Program-made: the position numbers and the translations under genes
Assembly: GCF_900099675.1 (NCBI RefSeq)
Contig: NZ_FNDQ01000008.1
Coordinates: forward strand, 62,001 to 126,000
Length of the DNA stretch: 64,000 bases
Direction of reading: 5' to 3'
Origin: Myroides phaeus
GTDB lineage: Bacteria; Bacteroidota; Bacteroidia; Flavobacteriales; Flavobacteriaceae
Part shown: positions 27,275 to 35,609 of the stretch, piece by piece
Numbering within the stretch: position 1 is the first letter of the stretch
Layout of the letters: each line of letters starts with the position of its first letter
The notes under the pieces: model-generated
What the model saw: only the letters and a program-made list of their open reading frames with translations
Databases searched by the model: none
What the model was told of the DNA's origin: nothing

Positions 27275-28663
27275 TTAAAGATTGTTGAAAAGAAATTGGA
27301 AATCAGTGGTCAATGTCGCTTGTGCTACCAATTGCAACCAGTACTGTTGAGATGCTTCTATATGCGTTTTCTCAGCTTGTTGCAATAGCGATTGAATTTG
27401 CAATAATTCACTCAAAGCAATTAAACCACTTTTATAGCGAGCTAAATACATTGTGTAAGCCTGATGCGCTTGCTCAATAGCCTGTTTTGTCTTTTGCAAT
27501 TGCTTTTGTTGCTCATTGATTTTAGCGATGCTCGACGCCAATTGCGCTTGCATTTGTTGGCTGTATTGTTCCTTTTGAAAATCAACACTCTTAGCCATTT
27601 TAGCAAAGTTTTCTTGCTTTTGCTTATTCGTAAAAAGAGTTGTAAAGTTCCACGTTAGTCCAACACCAACCAGATAATTATTGACACTATTTGAGAAACC
27701 ATCTTTCCAACGATCAGATACATAACCAGACTTGTCTATTCCTGACCCTCTAACAGCATATCCTCCTAATACCTTGAAGGACGGCAATCCACTGCGAGCG
27801 ATAGATTTGCTGGAATGCATTAATGATTTTGATTGATGCTCCAGTGATTGTAAGAAAGGGTGATTGTGTTCAATTGCTGTATCAGGTTGCTGATCAGTTG
27901 TAGAAAAAGATAGAAAACGCTCTGTTTCAATTGTATTGATTCCGCTCTCTTCCCCCGTTAGTTCAGCTAAGTGTATAAGCGAACTTTCCTTATTTCCTTG
28001 CCATAAATCTTGCTGGCTCAACGCCTGTAAATAAGAAGAATGAGCCAATAAACTATCAGCTTGTGGTTTCATTCCCGCTGCAGTTAAACTGGCAGTAATT
28101 CGTTGTACTTCATTAAGACGATTGGTATTTTTCTGTGTCCAATCTAAGTTAGCCTCATTGTATAAAGTACGGATATAGCGCGTAGTCAATTCCTTTTTAA
28201 GTTGAATAGCATAAGCCTCTTTATCAGCAATAGACTTATTTAAAGAAGCCTTCGTTGCTTTGGTAGCTTGTTTTTGTTTGCCAAAAGCAAATATTTCCCA
28301 TTCCACAACAGCAGAACCAAAGGAGTTCATTGTATTATCTGCTCCGTCAAACGCATCAGGATTACCACTTACGTTAAAAAATCCAGGTTGCGGAAAGAAA
28401 GCACCATTACTACCTTCAAACGAACCATAAGAGTTTTGTGCTTGAATGCGAAGTTGCGGCAAAGCTTCCGTTTTAGAAGATTTATAATGGTGTTGTGCAG
28501 CATCTACATTGGCAATTTTAGCTTGTAGTCCTACATAATTTTGTTCGGTTTTTTCCCACAAATCAGCCAGTGAAAATTGAGGCGTATTTTGGGCGTACCC
28601 CCATTGAGCAGTAAGAGTAATCACTCCTACAACAGCGGTTGTAAAAAGGTGTTTTTTCATCAT
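27275..28663 (-). CDS. TolC-family outer-membrane efflux channel
   Basis: A 462-residue protein with a signal peptide (about 1-24, ending in YAQ) and two outer-membrane-efflux repeats made of long helical hairpins with many Gln, Ala and Lys residues. It forms the trimeric exit duct for the RND pump encoded 11 bp downstream. It is the second gene of the operon, 118 bp after the small lipoprotein gene. Confidence 0.92.
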   Translation of the reverse strand: MMKKHLFTTAVVGVITLTAQWGYAQNTPQFSLADLWEKTEQNYVGLQAKIANVDAAQHHYKSSKTEALPQLRIQAQNSYGSFEGSNGAFFPQPGFFNVSGNPDAFDGADNTMNSFGSAVVEWEIFAFGKQKQATKATKASLNKSIADKEAYAIQLKKELTTRYIRTLYNEANLDWTQKNTNRLNEVQRITASLTAAGMKPQADSLLAHSSYLQALSQQDLWQGNKESSLIHLAELTGEESGINTIETERFLSFSTTDQQPDTAIEHNHPFLQSLEHQSKSLMHSSKSIARSGLPSFKVLGGYAVRGSGIDKSGYVSDRWKDGFSNSVNNYLVGVGLTWNFTTLFTNKQKQENFAKMAKSVDFQKEQYSQQMQAQLASSIAKINEQQKQLQKTKQAIEQAHQAYTMYLARYKSGLIALSELLQIQSLLQQAEKTHIEASQQYWLQLVAQATLTTDFQFLFNNL

Positions 28664-28781
28664 CAGGAAGATTTTGAAAAGGCTGTAAAAGCTTGATAGC
28701 CTTGATTAATTTGAAAAATTTAAGCATAGTAATGCCTACCCAATAGTGTGAATATTGCGTAGCTAAATCGTTGCTTTTAAA

Positions 28782-29204
28782 TCAAATTCTAAAATTCTGA
28801 TGTTGTATAAAGAGAGGTAAGTTTCCTCTAAGCAGCGTATTGCTACTATACAGAGGGTGAACAGTGAAGTCTTTTAAAAACGCAAAGCCAAAAAAGAAGA
28901 ATACAAAAGTAGAGATAACCAAGGCAACATAAGGGTTGCTAATATCTATACCTGCTTTTTGTATTACAACATCGCTATCAGCAGTGAATTGATTCTGACA
29001 ATTCTCTGGGCTAAAAACAACTTTGTTACTGTGCTTTGGTTTATTGGGTTTAGTGCTTTGTTCAATAGAAGTTAAGTCATTTGTGCTAAGAGCAGAAATA
29101 GTAGCTTGAACAGTACACGAAGATAAAATAACCCACAAAAGACTAAATAGGGCAAAGAACCTTTGACCTTGAGATTTAATACTATGTGAATTGATTTTTT
29201 TCAT
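28782..29204 (-). CDS. Small membrane or lipoprotein-like gene leading the RND operon
   Basis: A 140-residue protein I do not recognise. I start at the ATG at 29204; an upstream TTG at 29213 lies inside the promoter's -7 box. The N-terminus is a signal with a possible lipobox (LLWVILSSC, Cys near 29). The middle is polar, with a CQNQF segment, and one strong membrane helix spans about 89-109, followed by a short tail ending NFRI. Small genes of this kind often precede TolC-RND operons in Bacteroidetes; a regulatory or assembly role is a guess. Confidence 0.6.
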   Translation of the reverse strand: MKKINSHSIKSQGQRFFALFSLLWVILSSCTVQATISALSTNDLTSIEQSTKPNKPKHSNKVVFSPENCQNQFTADSDVVIQKAGIDISNPYVALVISTFVFFFFGFAFLKDFTVHPLYSSNTLLRGNLPLFIQHQNFRI

Positions 29205-29210
29205 ATTACG

Positions 29211-29241
29211 CAAACATATATGTTTCTATTAATAGTTCAAA
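29211..29241 (-). promoter_or_regulatory. Promoter of the RND efflux operon with overlapping palindrome
   Basis: On the minus strand, TTTG (29241-29238) is followed after 19 bp by TATGTTTG (29218-29211), a full match to the Bacteroidetes promoter. The perfect 14-bp palindrome AAACATATATGTTT (29212-29225) covers the -7 box, as a repressor operator would. The expected transcription start is within a few bases of the ATG at 29204. Confidence 0.65.
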
Positions 29242-29523
29242 GGAATAAATGACAAAGATTTGTTAATAGCAAAAGAGGTTATGAAGAGATAAGATGAGGT
29301 ATTTTAAAATAAAAACAGGTGGTTTTTTGAGGTAAAAGCACATTTTTTCACTCTTTTTTGATTAAAAAAGATGTTTAAAAGTACGTTTTTCCTTGTTTTT
29401 TAGGTGTAATAGACGAGTTTTTGAAGAGGGTTTATATGACGTATTAGTGGTCTTGAAGTCAGTAATGATAAGAGATTGAGCTATATATAGGTTTAGATTT
29501 TACTAAAGTCAAAAAGGAGATTT

Positions 29524-29592
29524 GTCCGACATATGTCCGACATAAGTCCGACATTCCTTAGGAAATAGGCCTTTTTGTCGGAGAAGTGTCGG
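29524..29592. repeat. Phased repeat element 1 (11-bp period around an AGGCCTTTTT core)
   Basis: Three copies of GTCCGACAT(A/T) start at 29524, 29535 and 29546, an exact 11-bp period. After a core with AGGCCTTTTT (29567-29576), two inverted units, TGTCGG at 29576 and 29587, again 11 bp apart, complete the element. CG dinucleotides lie at 29527, 29538, 29549, 29579 and 29590, so the step across the core is 30 bp. The inner arms can pair (7 bp, a 4x4 internal loop, 6 bp). A related element in the opposite orientation lies at 35518-35609. Confidence 0.75.
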
Positions 29593-29865
29593 TGAAGAGG
29601 TGGATGAGTATTAAAGGAATTCTGATAAAGAGTTGATCTTTTTCTGATATAAAACACTTATCACAAGTAGGTTGTTTACAAAGAAAAGAGTATACCTTAT
29701 TATTGCTGAGAATAGTTGTAGTGAGATTAACGAAGAAAGTAATAAGGAGAATTTAAGGCATTGAAAAAGTTTCATTTATAGGAAGTTGCGCTAAGGCGAT
29801 TGAGAAATTACGTGGTAATTGTAGTATATTTATGGTTTTATTAAAAAATAGCAGAAACAATAGGT

Positions 29866-32247
29866 ATGGCACAAAAAGAGATAAGATTAGTAGAAATAAA
29901 GGATCTTTATGATCAATTGATAGTAGGTGACAAATTATTGGAGGCTAATGAAGATGAGAAAGGGATTTTCTATGCACAAAATCAAAGTTTGTCAGAACAG
30001 ATATTATCTATTGTTAAAGAATTGTTGAGAGAAGATCCATTAAATGTAGAGGCTTTGTTTTGGAAAATCAGTATTCACAATGGACCATACTATGATGATG
30101 TATCTGTTATACTTTCTACAGCACAAGAAATTATTGACAACCTGCCAAATGATAAAGAAGCTGTTTTATCTGCTTACGACTTAATAGCGTGGTCGTATGA
30201 GCATAAGTTAGAGCTTAAAGAAAAAGCAATTGAAGTTTTGCACGACAAACTGATTGAGATTTCAAAGCTAAAAGACAATTATAGTTTACAAGATAAAGAA
30301 TTTGGAAATACCTACTATAAAATTGCATTTCTCTACAGAGAGTTAGAAGACTTTAGTACAGCAGAAGCCTTTTATAGGATGAGTTTTGAACACACTCCCG
30401 ATCATTATTACACAGGTTTTCAAGGAGGTAATCTATCTCTTGAAAGAGGAAACTATGGAGATGCTTTTATTTATATGAATTCCTTTTATAATTTTCACAG
30501 TAATGCGTATTGTGGTGTATTTGGAAAAGCTTTGGAAGTAGATTATCAGGCAGGAAAAATAGATGAGGAATGGGGATTGCTGTATTTGATGTATGCGATT
30601 GCTATTGACTACCCTGAAGAATGTGGATACAAGAATGTACGTGAGGTGGGCATAAAGTACGCTTCATTAATTGAAAAAGGGTTAAAAGAAAACCCGGACA
30701 ATGCTTTTGCTTTACAAATGAAAGCAAAGTATTATATGAATGTAGAAAAGAATACCAAACGAGCTTTTGAGTATTTACACCAATACTTTGACCTAAATAA
30801 GAAGATAGAAGGGCCGCTATATTTTGTTTTTTACGAATTAGGAGAGCGCTTAGGAATTGATGTACAAGAATATGGTTATGAATTAGATTGTGAAGGGTTT
30901 TTCGCCTATAATTTGATGACACTCTTCCTTGAAAAAGGAGGTGAGTATCGCGATAATGGCGATATTGAAAAGGCATTAGTTTACTATCACAATGCGCGTA
31001 ATATTGGAAAGTATGCCATTCAACTTGCAGATGCTTATTTTGAAACCGGTGTTGGAAATAAAGTGAACAACAATAAACACGGCTATGCTTTAATGTGTAA
31101 TAATTTAGGGATAGTTTGTAAAAATATTGTTCAGTTAACAGATGGAAACTATGCAATTGCTGATTGTGTTGAAGCGTTACAATTGCATAGAAAAGGATAT
31201 GAAATAGCTCCTTTTTGGGAAAATATGGAAAGTGGGTTGCGGTTAGCTGAGCTAATGAAAGAGTATGATGAGGTAGCGTATTTTGCTAATGAGTTGCTAA
31301 CTTATTACGATGTCTATAGTGCTACTTATATGGCGATAAAAGGTAGGATTTTAAAAAACTATTTAAATGCAGGTAAGTTTGAAGAAGCTAAAGCGTATTT
31401 CAAGGCAATTCGCGTTGATTTTGAGTTAAAAGAAATAGAAGATGAAGACGTAGTTGCTGAGGTGATTTATATGGCAGCAGACCTATTTACTTACTTGCGT
31501 TACGAATTAAAAGACTACCATAGCTCAATCGATATGACCGAGGCCTTTTTTAGCAAGTCGAAGTACGTAGAATTAAATGAAGAAGTAGCTAATATTAATT
31601 ACTGGTTTAGTTTAGCGTGGGCTTATCACGGATTAGAAGATTTTGAAAAAGCTGCTAAGTACTTTGATTTGATGAGGTTAAATTATAAAGACAATGAGCG
31701 TTATAAAGGGACAATTGAGGATATTCCGGCAGAGTATAGTTTACCAAAAGAAGAAAGAGAAGCATTAAATCGTTTGTGGGTGTTTAATCGCCAAGAAATA
31801 GACTCAATAACGAATTACCCCTTAGAAGATACATTTGGAAATGTAGTGCATTTGAATAAGATTGTTGATTATATAACAGGAGGGCATCCAATAAAAGTAG
31901 AAGGTTGGTTAAATGACGATGTAAATTTAAAAGTATTCCCAAGAGTACAGCGTAAGGATGTTAAAGAAGAGATTTTTGATACTTCTTTAGATTTCTATTT
32001 TCAAAAGGAGAATATCACTATTCGCTTTACTATAGATGAGCGCAATGAACAGATTAAGTCATTTTTTGGATTAAGGTCAAAAAATGTGTGGAAAAAGGAG
32101 ATGTTTGTCTATTATTACTTTTATAAGGAAGGAGAGACAACATCAAATGATTTTGATGTATTTGGCAATGGTCATATAGAATTAGATAAAAAGGCCCAAT
32201 TGTTTTGGAATGCTTTTGTCAGTAAATATTACCAGTTAGCAGTATAA
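29866..32247 (+). CDS. Large tetratricopeptide-repeat protein
   Basis: A 793-residue cytoplasmic protein without signal peptide or membrane helices. From about residue 50 to 630 it is a helical solenoid with TPR-like pairs such as GNTYYKIAFLYRELEDFSTAEAFYRMSFE and WFSLAWAYHGLEDFEKAAKYF. The last 135 residues are a separate, beta-rich domain (VHLNKIVDYITGG..., ITIRFTIDERNEQIKSFFGL) that I do not recognise. It stands alone between a repeat element and a terminator. A scaffold role is likely for TPRs, but the partner is unknown. Confidence 0.75.
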   Translation: MAQKEIRLVEIKDLYDQLIVGDKLLEANEDEKGIFYAQNQSLSEQILSIVKELLREDPLNVEALFWKISIHNGPYYDDVSVILSTAQEIIDNLPNDKEAVLSAYDLIAWSYEHKLELKEKAIEVLHDKLIEISKLKDNYSLQDKEFGNTYYKIAFLYRELEDFSTAEAFYRMSFEHTPDHYYTGFQGGNLSLERGNYGDAFIYMNSFYNFHSNAYCGVFGKALEVDYQAGKIDEEWGLLYLMYAIAIDYPEECGYKNVREVGIKYASLIEKGLKENPDNAFALQMKAKYYMNVEKNTKRAFEYLHQYFDLNKKIEGPLYFVFYELGERLGIDVQEYGYELDCEGFFAYNLMTLFLEKGGEYRDNGDIEKALVYYHNARNIGKYAIQLADAYFETGVGNKVNNNKHGYALMCNNLGIVCKNIVQLTDGNYAIADCVEALQLHRKGYEIAPFWENMESGLRLAELMKEYDEVAYFANELLTYYDVYSATYMAIKGRILKNYLNAGKFEEAKAYFKAIRVDFELKEIEDEDVVAEVIYMAADLFTYLRYELKDYHSSIDMTEAFFSKSKYVELNEEVANINYWFSLAWAYHGLEDFEKAAKYFDLMRLNYKDNERYKGTIEDIPAEYSLPKEEREALNRLWVFNRQEIDSITNYPLEDTFGNVVHLNKIVDYITGGHPIKVEGWLNDDVNLKVFPRVQRKDVKEEIFDTSLDFYFQKENITIRFTIDERNEQIKSFFGLRSKNVWKKEMFVYYYFYKEGETTSNDFDVFGNGHIELDKKAQLFWNAFVSKYYQLAV

Positions 32248-32262
32248 AAGAAATCAGATTGT

Positions 32263-32297
32263 AAAAATCCCAAGCAAGTTGTTTGGGATTTTTTGTT
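32263..32297 (+). terminator. Intrinsic terminator of the TPR gene
   Basis: The arms AAAAATCCCAA (32263-32273) and TTGGGATTTTT (32283-32293) pair perfectly, followed by more T. Confidence 0.85.
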
Positions 32298-32999
32298 TTT
32301 AGTCCACAAGCAAGGGAAAGTACAGGTTTAAAATAAGTAATTAGTTGTTTTACTTCTTTATTGTTGTATTTCAATAAGATAAAAGTAAAAAGATGTCTAA
32401 ATAAGGCACATTTAACATAGGTGAGAAGAGTGTAATTTATGTTAGTATAAAGTGAAATGAAAATTTTAAACTTTATGATTATTGTGTAATAATATATTTA
32501 TTATGTTAATTATTAATATTATTCTATTTGTTGTGTTATGATTAGTAGTTTTTGGTATTAAAATAAAAGAATGTTTATAGTATAGTCTTCACAAAATGTA
32601 GTAGTTTAGTGTAGTTTTCCTTAATAAATGTGACTTTTCGTGATTAGCATTGTCTATAATACGACGGAAAAGCAGGATACTAAATGGTTGATAGCAATAA
32701 AACGTAGAATTTCCCTAAATAAAGCAGTTTAAATATTTAAAAAATGATATTTATCATGTGCTTTTTTAAAGGATTGTTTTGGTTAAAAAGAATAGTTTGT
32801 GACAATTTACGAAGTGATTGATGTTAAAATCGTCTATTTTGACTTATAAATATGTTTATTATATACTATTTAGTAAATAATATTTAGTGTAAAACAGCTT
32901 TTAGTTTGTTTATTGTTATGTGTTTTTTTTATTTACATATGTTTTTCGCAAATCTAACGTTGATATGTTAAAAACACTTTTAGAATTAGAAATAAGTAA

Positions 33000-33007
33000 T
33001 AATTTTG
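33000..33007 (+). promoter_or_regulatory. -7 element (TAATTTTG) upstream of the AraC pair
   Basis: Exact TAnnTTTG match about 150 bp upstream of the first AraC gene. No clear -33 box is visible, so this is a candidate only. Confidence 0.35.
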
Positions 33008-33157
33008 CAGAGCTTTTTAAAATAATTAGAATATGCGAATATTCTAGTTTATAAGTCCCCACTTAATTAAGCAATACATAGCATTACTCAGGTGTGCTCT
33101 GTTGTATTTTTGTGGCGACTTTTAATTGTAGAGCAAGCTATAATTTCACAAATAGAT

Positions 33158-34108
33158 ATGACAGTTTTAAATACAATAAATAGCCTTTTAATTAAGAAAA
33201 CTAACTTCTTAAAATTAGTTAGTCTTGTTTTCATTGCTTCTGCTATGCAGTTGGTTTTTGCTATTTTTGGAATTTCTATTGCCTTTGTATTGTTAACAAT
33301 TCCCCTATTTTACTTTTATACAAAATACGAGAGTATTGAGAACAGTAAATTATGGAAAGAGTTAGTGGCACATTATATCGTTACAATACTTGTAATGGGT
33401 GTACCATTTAGTGAAGAGAACTATTATTTTGAAATAGTTAATCTTCCTTATTTAATGTTTTATTCTTGCACAATTTATACAAATCTTTTAGCGAAAAGAG
33501 TACATAATTTTTCAAATCAAATTATAAATTTTATAGGAGTATTTAGCTTCTATTTATTTATAAGTGTTTTTGTGCTTTGCTTTTTAACTGTGATGGAGTT
33601 ATCAGAGATTAACTTTGCAGTTAAAAGAGAGTTTGTTTATAGAGGATTAGTCTTTTTCTTGAGTCTATTTTCTTTGGTTAGTTATCTAAGCTTTTCAAGT
33701 CAAGAATTAGTTCAAGATATGGGTACTTTATTAAACGATACTATTGCAAGTAGTATGAGTGATAAGGTTTCTGATTTAGAATTAAAGGAGAAAAAGATAT
33801 TAAATTTCTTTAATAATAATTCAGGTTTTTTAGAAACATCTTTTTCATTAGAACAGTTAGCTAAAGAAGTTAGTTTGACAAAGCAAGAAGTATCTGAGGT
33901 AATTAATCAGAACTTAAATTCGAGCTTTTACCAGCTTTTAGCTAAGTATAGAATAGAGTATGCTAAGTCGTTACTGATGAGGGATAAAAACATTACTATT
34001 GATGCTGTAGTGGATGAATGTGGTTTCTGTTCTAAATCAACATTCAATAAATATTTTAAAATGTACGTAGGGCAAACACCTTCTGTTTTTAGAAGCCAGG
34101 TTGCATAG
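33158..34108 (+). CDS. Membrane-anchored AraC-family regulator
   Basis: A 316-residue protein. I start at the ATG at 33158 (MTVLNTINSLL) because earlier in-frame codons encode no plausible N-terminus. About five or six hydrophobic helices fill residues 17-180. The C-terminal 95 residues are an AraC DNA-binding domain with two helix-turn-helix units (LEQLAKEVSLTKQEVSEVINQ, then IDAVVDECGFCSKSTFNKYFK and GQTPSVFR). The gene is 18 bp before a similar second regulator. Membrane sensing with direct promoter control is the likely mode; the signal is unknown. Confidence 0.85.
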   Translation: MTVLNTINSLLIKKTNFLKLVSLVFIASAMQLVFAIFGISIAFVLLTIPLFYFYTKYESIENSKLWKELVAHYIVTILVMGVPFSEENYYFEIVNLPYLMFYSCTIYTNLLAKRVHNFSNQIINFIGVFSFYLFISVFVLCFLTVMELSEINFAVKREFVYRGLVFFLSLFSLVSYLSFSSQELVQDMGTLLNDTIASSMSDKVSDLELKEKKILNFFNNNSGFLETSFSLEQLAKEVSLTKQEVSEVINQNLNSSFYQLLAKYRIEYAKSLLMRDKNITIDAVVDECGFCSKSTFNKYFKMYVGQTPSVFRSQVA

Positions 34109-34126
34109 TATTGTGAGCGGTTTAAA

Positions 34127-35254
34127 ATGGAGGAGTCATATTTATATATTATTATTTTATCAGTGACAATTGTATTGTCGTCAATTTCTTATTTTATAAA
34201 TAGTAGCTTAGTTTTAAGACCAATTTCAAGAAAATTGGCTAATGCTTTTTTGATATTATTTATAATACATTGTACTATAATTATTCTGACTCGTTTTTTT
34301 TATAGTGAGTATGTATTCATTTATTTAGGGTTGCCATTAAGCTTGTTTTACGGACCTTTTTTGTATATCAGTTTAAATGCATTAACTAAAGGAAAAGATA
34401 GTGAATCATTAATTGGTTTTTCAAATGCTATTTTGCATTTTATTCCAGGTATTGTATTCTTCTTAATTTATGTTCAATCTGTATTTATGATAGATAAATT
34501 AAGTGTTCCTTATTTAGTTTATTATTACTTAGTATTATATGTTGCACAGGCTATTCAATTTATGGGCTACGCTTTGTTTTGCTATATAAAAGTTGGAAAA
34601 GTAACATTAGAAAATCATTCAAGATTGCTGATTTTGAGAATTGTTTGGATTCTTATCTTTATGGCAATGATTTTCGTTGGTTTGGTTTCTTATAATGCAA
34701 TTCCAAATAATGATCAGAATATTATTTATATAGGAATGTTCTGTTATGCACTGACTATTTTTCAATACTATGTTCAGCGATTGAAAAATTCGAAGATTGT
34801 TGAGAATGATGCAGCTGTAGTTGTTGAAATTAAAAGTGCAGAACTTACACCTGAAGTAGAGGTAGTTCAAAAATATGAAAAGTCTAAAGTGAATGGTGAA
34901 CATTTAGAAGATTATAAAGCTTTAGTTGAAAAAGTGATTATTGGTGATAAGTTCTATTTAGATTCTGGATGTTCTTTAGAACGTTTAGAGAAAATGACTA
35001 AAATATCTAAACACCATCTATCTCAGTTTTTTGCTTTACAGTATAATTCTCATTTTAATGCGCATATTAATAAATTACGCGTAGAATTTGCTAAAAAAGT
35101 TTTAAAAGAAAAAAAATATGATATTACTGTTACTGAATTAGGAGAGGTAAGTGGATTTAATTCGCGTACTTCTTTTTTCAGAGCATTTAAAAAATTCGAA
35201 GGAATGTCTCCTTCTGAATATATAGATGAGCAATTACGATTGAACAACAAATAA
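34127..35254 (+). CDS. Seven-helix membrane AraC-family regulator
   Basis: A 375-residue protein with about seven membrane helices in residues 6-225, a linker, and a C-terminal AraC domain (about 275-372: LERLEKMTKISKHHLSQFF, VTELGEVSGFNSRTSFFRAFKKFEGMSPSEY). It matches the 7TM-plus-AraC layout common in Bacteroidetes. It is probably co-transcribed with the preceding regulator and ends in a strong terminator. The next genes downstream on the same strand are the surface-protein locus, a natural candidate target. Confidence 0.88.
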   Translation: MEESYLYIIILSVTIVLSSISYFINSSLVLRPISRKLANAFLILFIIHCTIIILTRFFYSEYVFIYLGLPLSLFYGPFLYISLNALTKGKDSESLIGFSNAILHFIPGIVFFLIYVQSVFMIDKLSVPYLVYYYLVLYVAQAIQFMGYALFCYIKVGKVTLENHSRLLILRIVWILIFMAMIFVGLVSYNAIPNNDQNIIYIGMFCYALTIFQYYVQRLKNSKIVENDAAVVVEIKSAELTPEVEVVQKYEKSKVNGEHLEDYKALVEKVIIGDKFYLDSGCSLERLEKMTKISKHHLSQFFALQYNSHFNAHINKLRVEFAKKVLKEKKYDITVTELGEVSGFNSRTSFFRAFKKFEGMSPSEYIDEQLRLNNK

Positions 35255-35300
35255 CAACAGATTACCGAGTTCTATAGCCAAGAACTCCAACAACAACGTA

Positions 35301-35340
35301 AAAAATCACAGCATTTAGCCAATGCCTGTGATTTTTTTTT
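35301..35340 (+). terminator. Intrinsic terminator of the AraC pair
   Basis: AAAAATCACAG (35301-35311) pairs with CTGTGATTTTT (35326-35336), extended by CATT/AATG with one bulged C. A run of T follows. Confidence 0.85.
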
Positions 35341-35517
35341 GCTTTATACTGAGCTTGTTTTAGGTAAGTTGTTTTAAATCAATGTGTTTTAGTGGTTGAG
35401 GACTTCATACGCTGGGAAGTACTTACTACGTCGGATAGTTTCTAATCTGTTTTTTACTGGTGTTATGGTAGATCATATCGTGAGAAGACTAATGTTGTTA
35501 GACTTTTAAAGGTATTT

Positions 35518-35609
35518 AACTCGTAATTAACTCGGAAATAAGTCGGAATTAGTTCGCGAAAAAGACCTTTAGGTGAGGTAATTACGACTTAATTACGCTG
35601 TATTTGCGA
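35518..35609. repeat. Phased repeat element 2 (11-bp period, inverted copy)
   Basis: TCG recurs exactly every 11 bp at 35521, 35532, 35543 and 35554 within units like TAACTCGGAAA; on the other side CG recurs at 35585, 35596 and 35607, again 11 bp apart. The step across the core is 30 bp, the same as in element 1. The core has AAAAAGACCT (35559-35568), the reverse complement of AGGTCTTTTT, two bases from the flanking CG just as in element 1. Left (35533-35551) and right (35579-35597) arms are complementary at 16 of 19 positions. Confidence 0.7.

Larger units (their letters stand above)
29205..29865. other. Long intergenic region between the divergent efflux operon and TPR gene
   Basis: It holds the efflux promoter at its left end and the 11-bp-phased repeat element at 29524-29592. 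I see no gene. TATATTTA near 29827 is a near-match to a -7 box for the TPR gene. Confidence 0.65.
32248..33157. other. 910-bp AT-rich region upstream of the AraC pair
   Basis: Apart from the TPR-gene terminator and a -7 box (33000-33007) I see no gene or repeat here. The large size suggests extensive control sequence for the AraC genes or decayed DNA. Confidence 0.5.

Noticed and set aside
29524..29592. CRISPR-like array
   Set aside because: The repeated units touch each other at 11-bp spacing, with no spacers, and are far shorter than CRISPR repeats; no cas gene is present.
30602..31156. 184-codon minus-strand ORF
   Set aside because: It is antisense to the TPR gene; its His-, Tyr- and Cys-rich composition is that of an antisense shadow.
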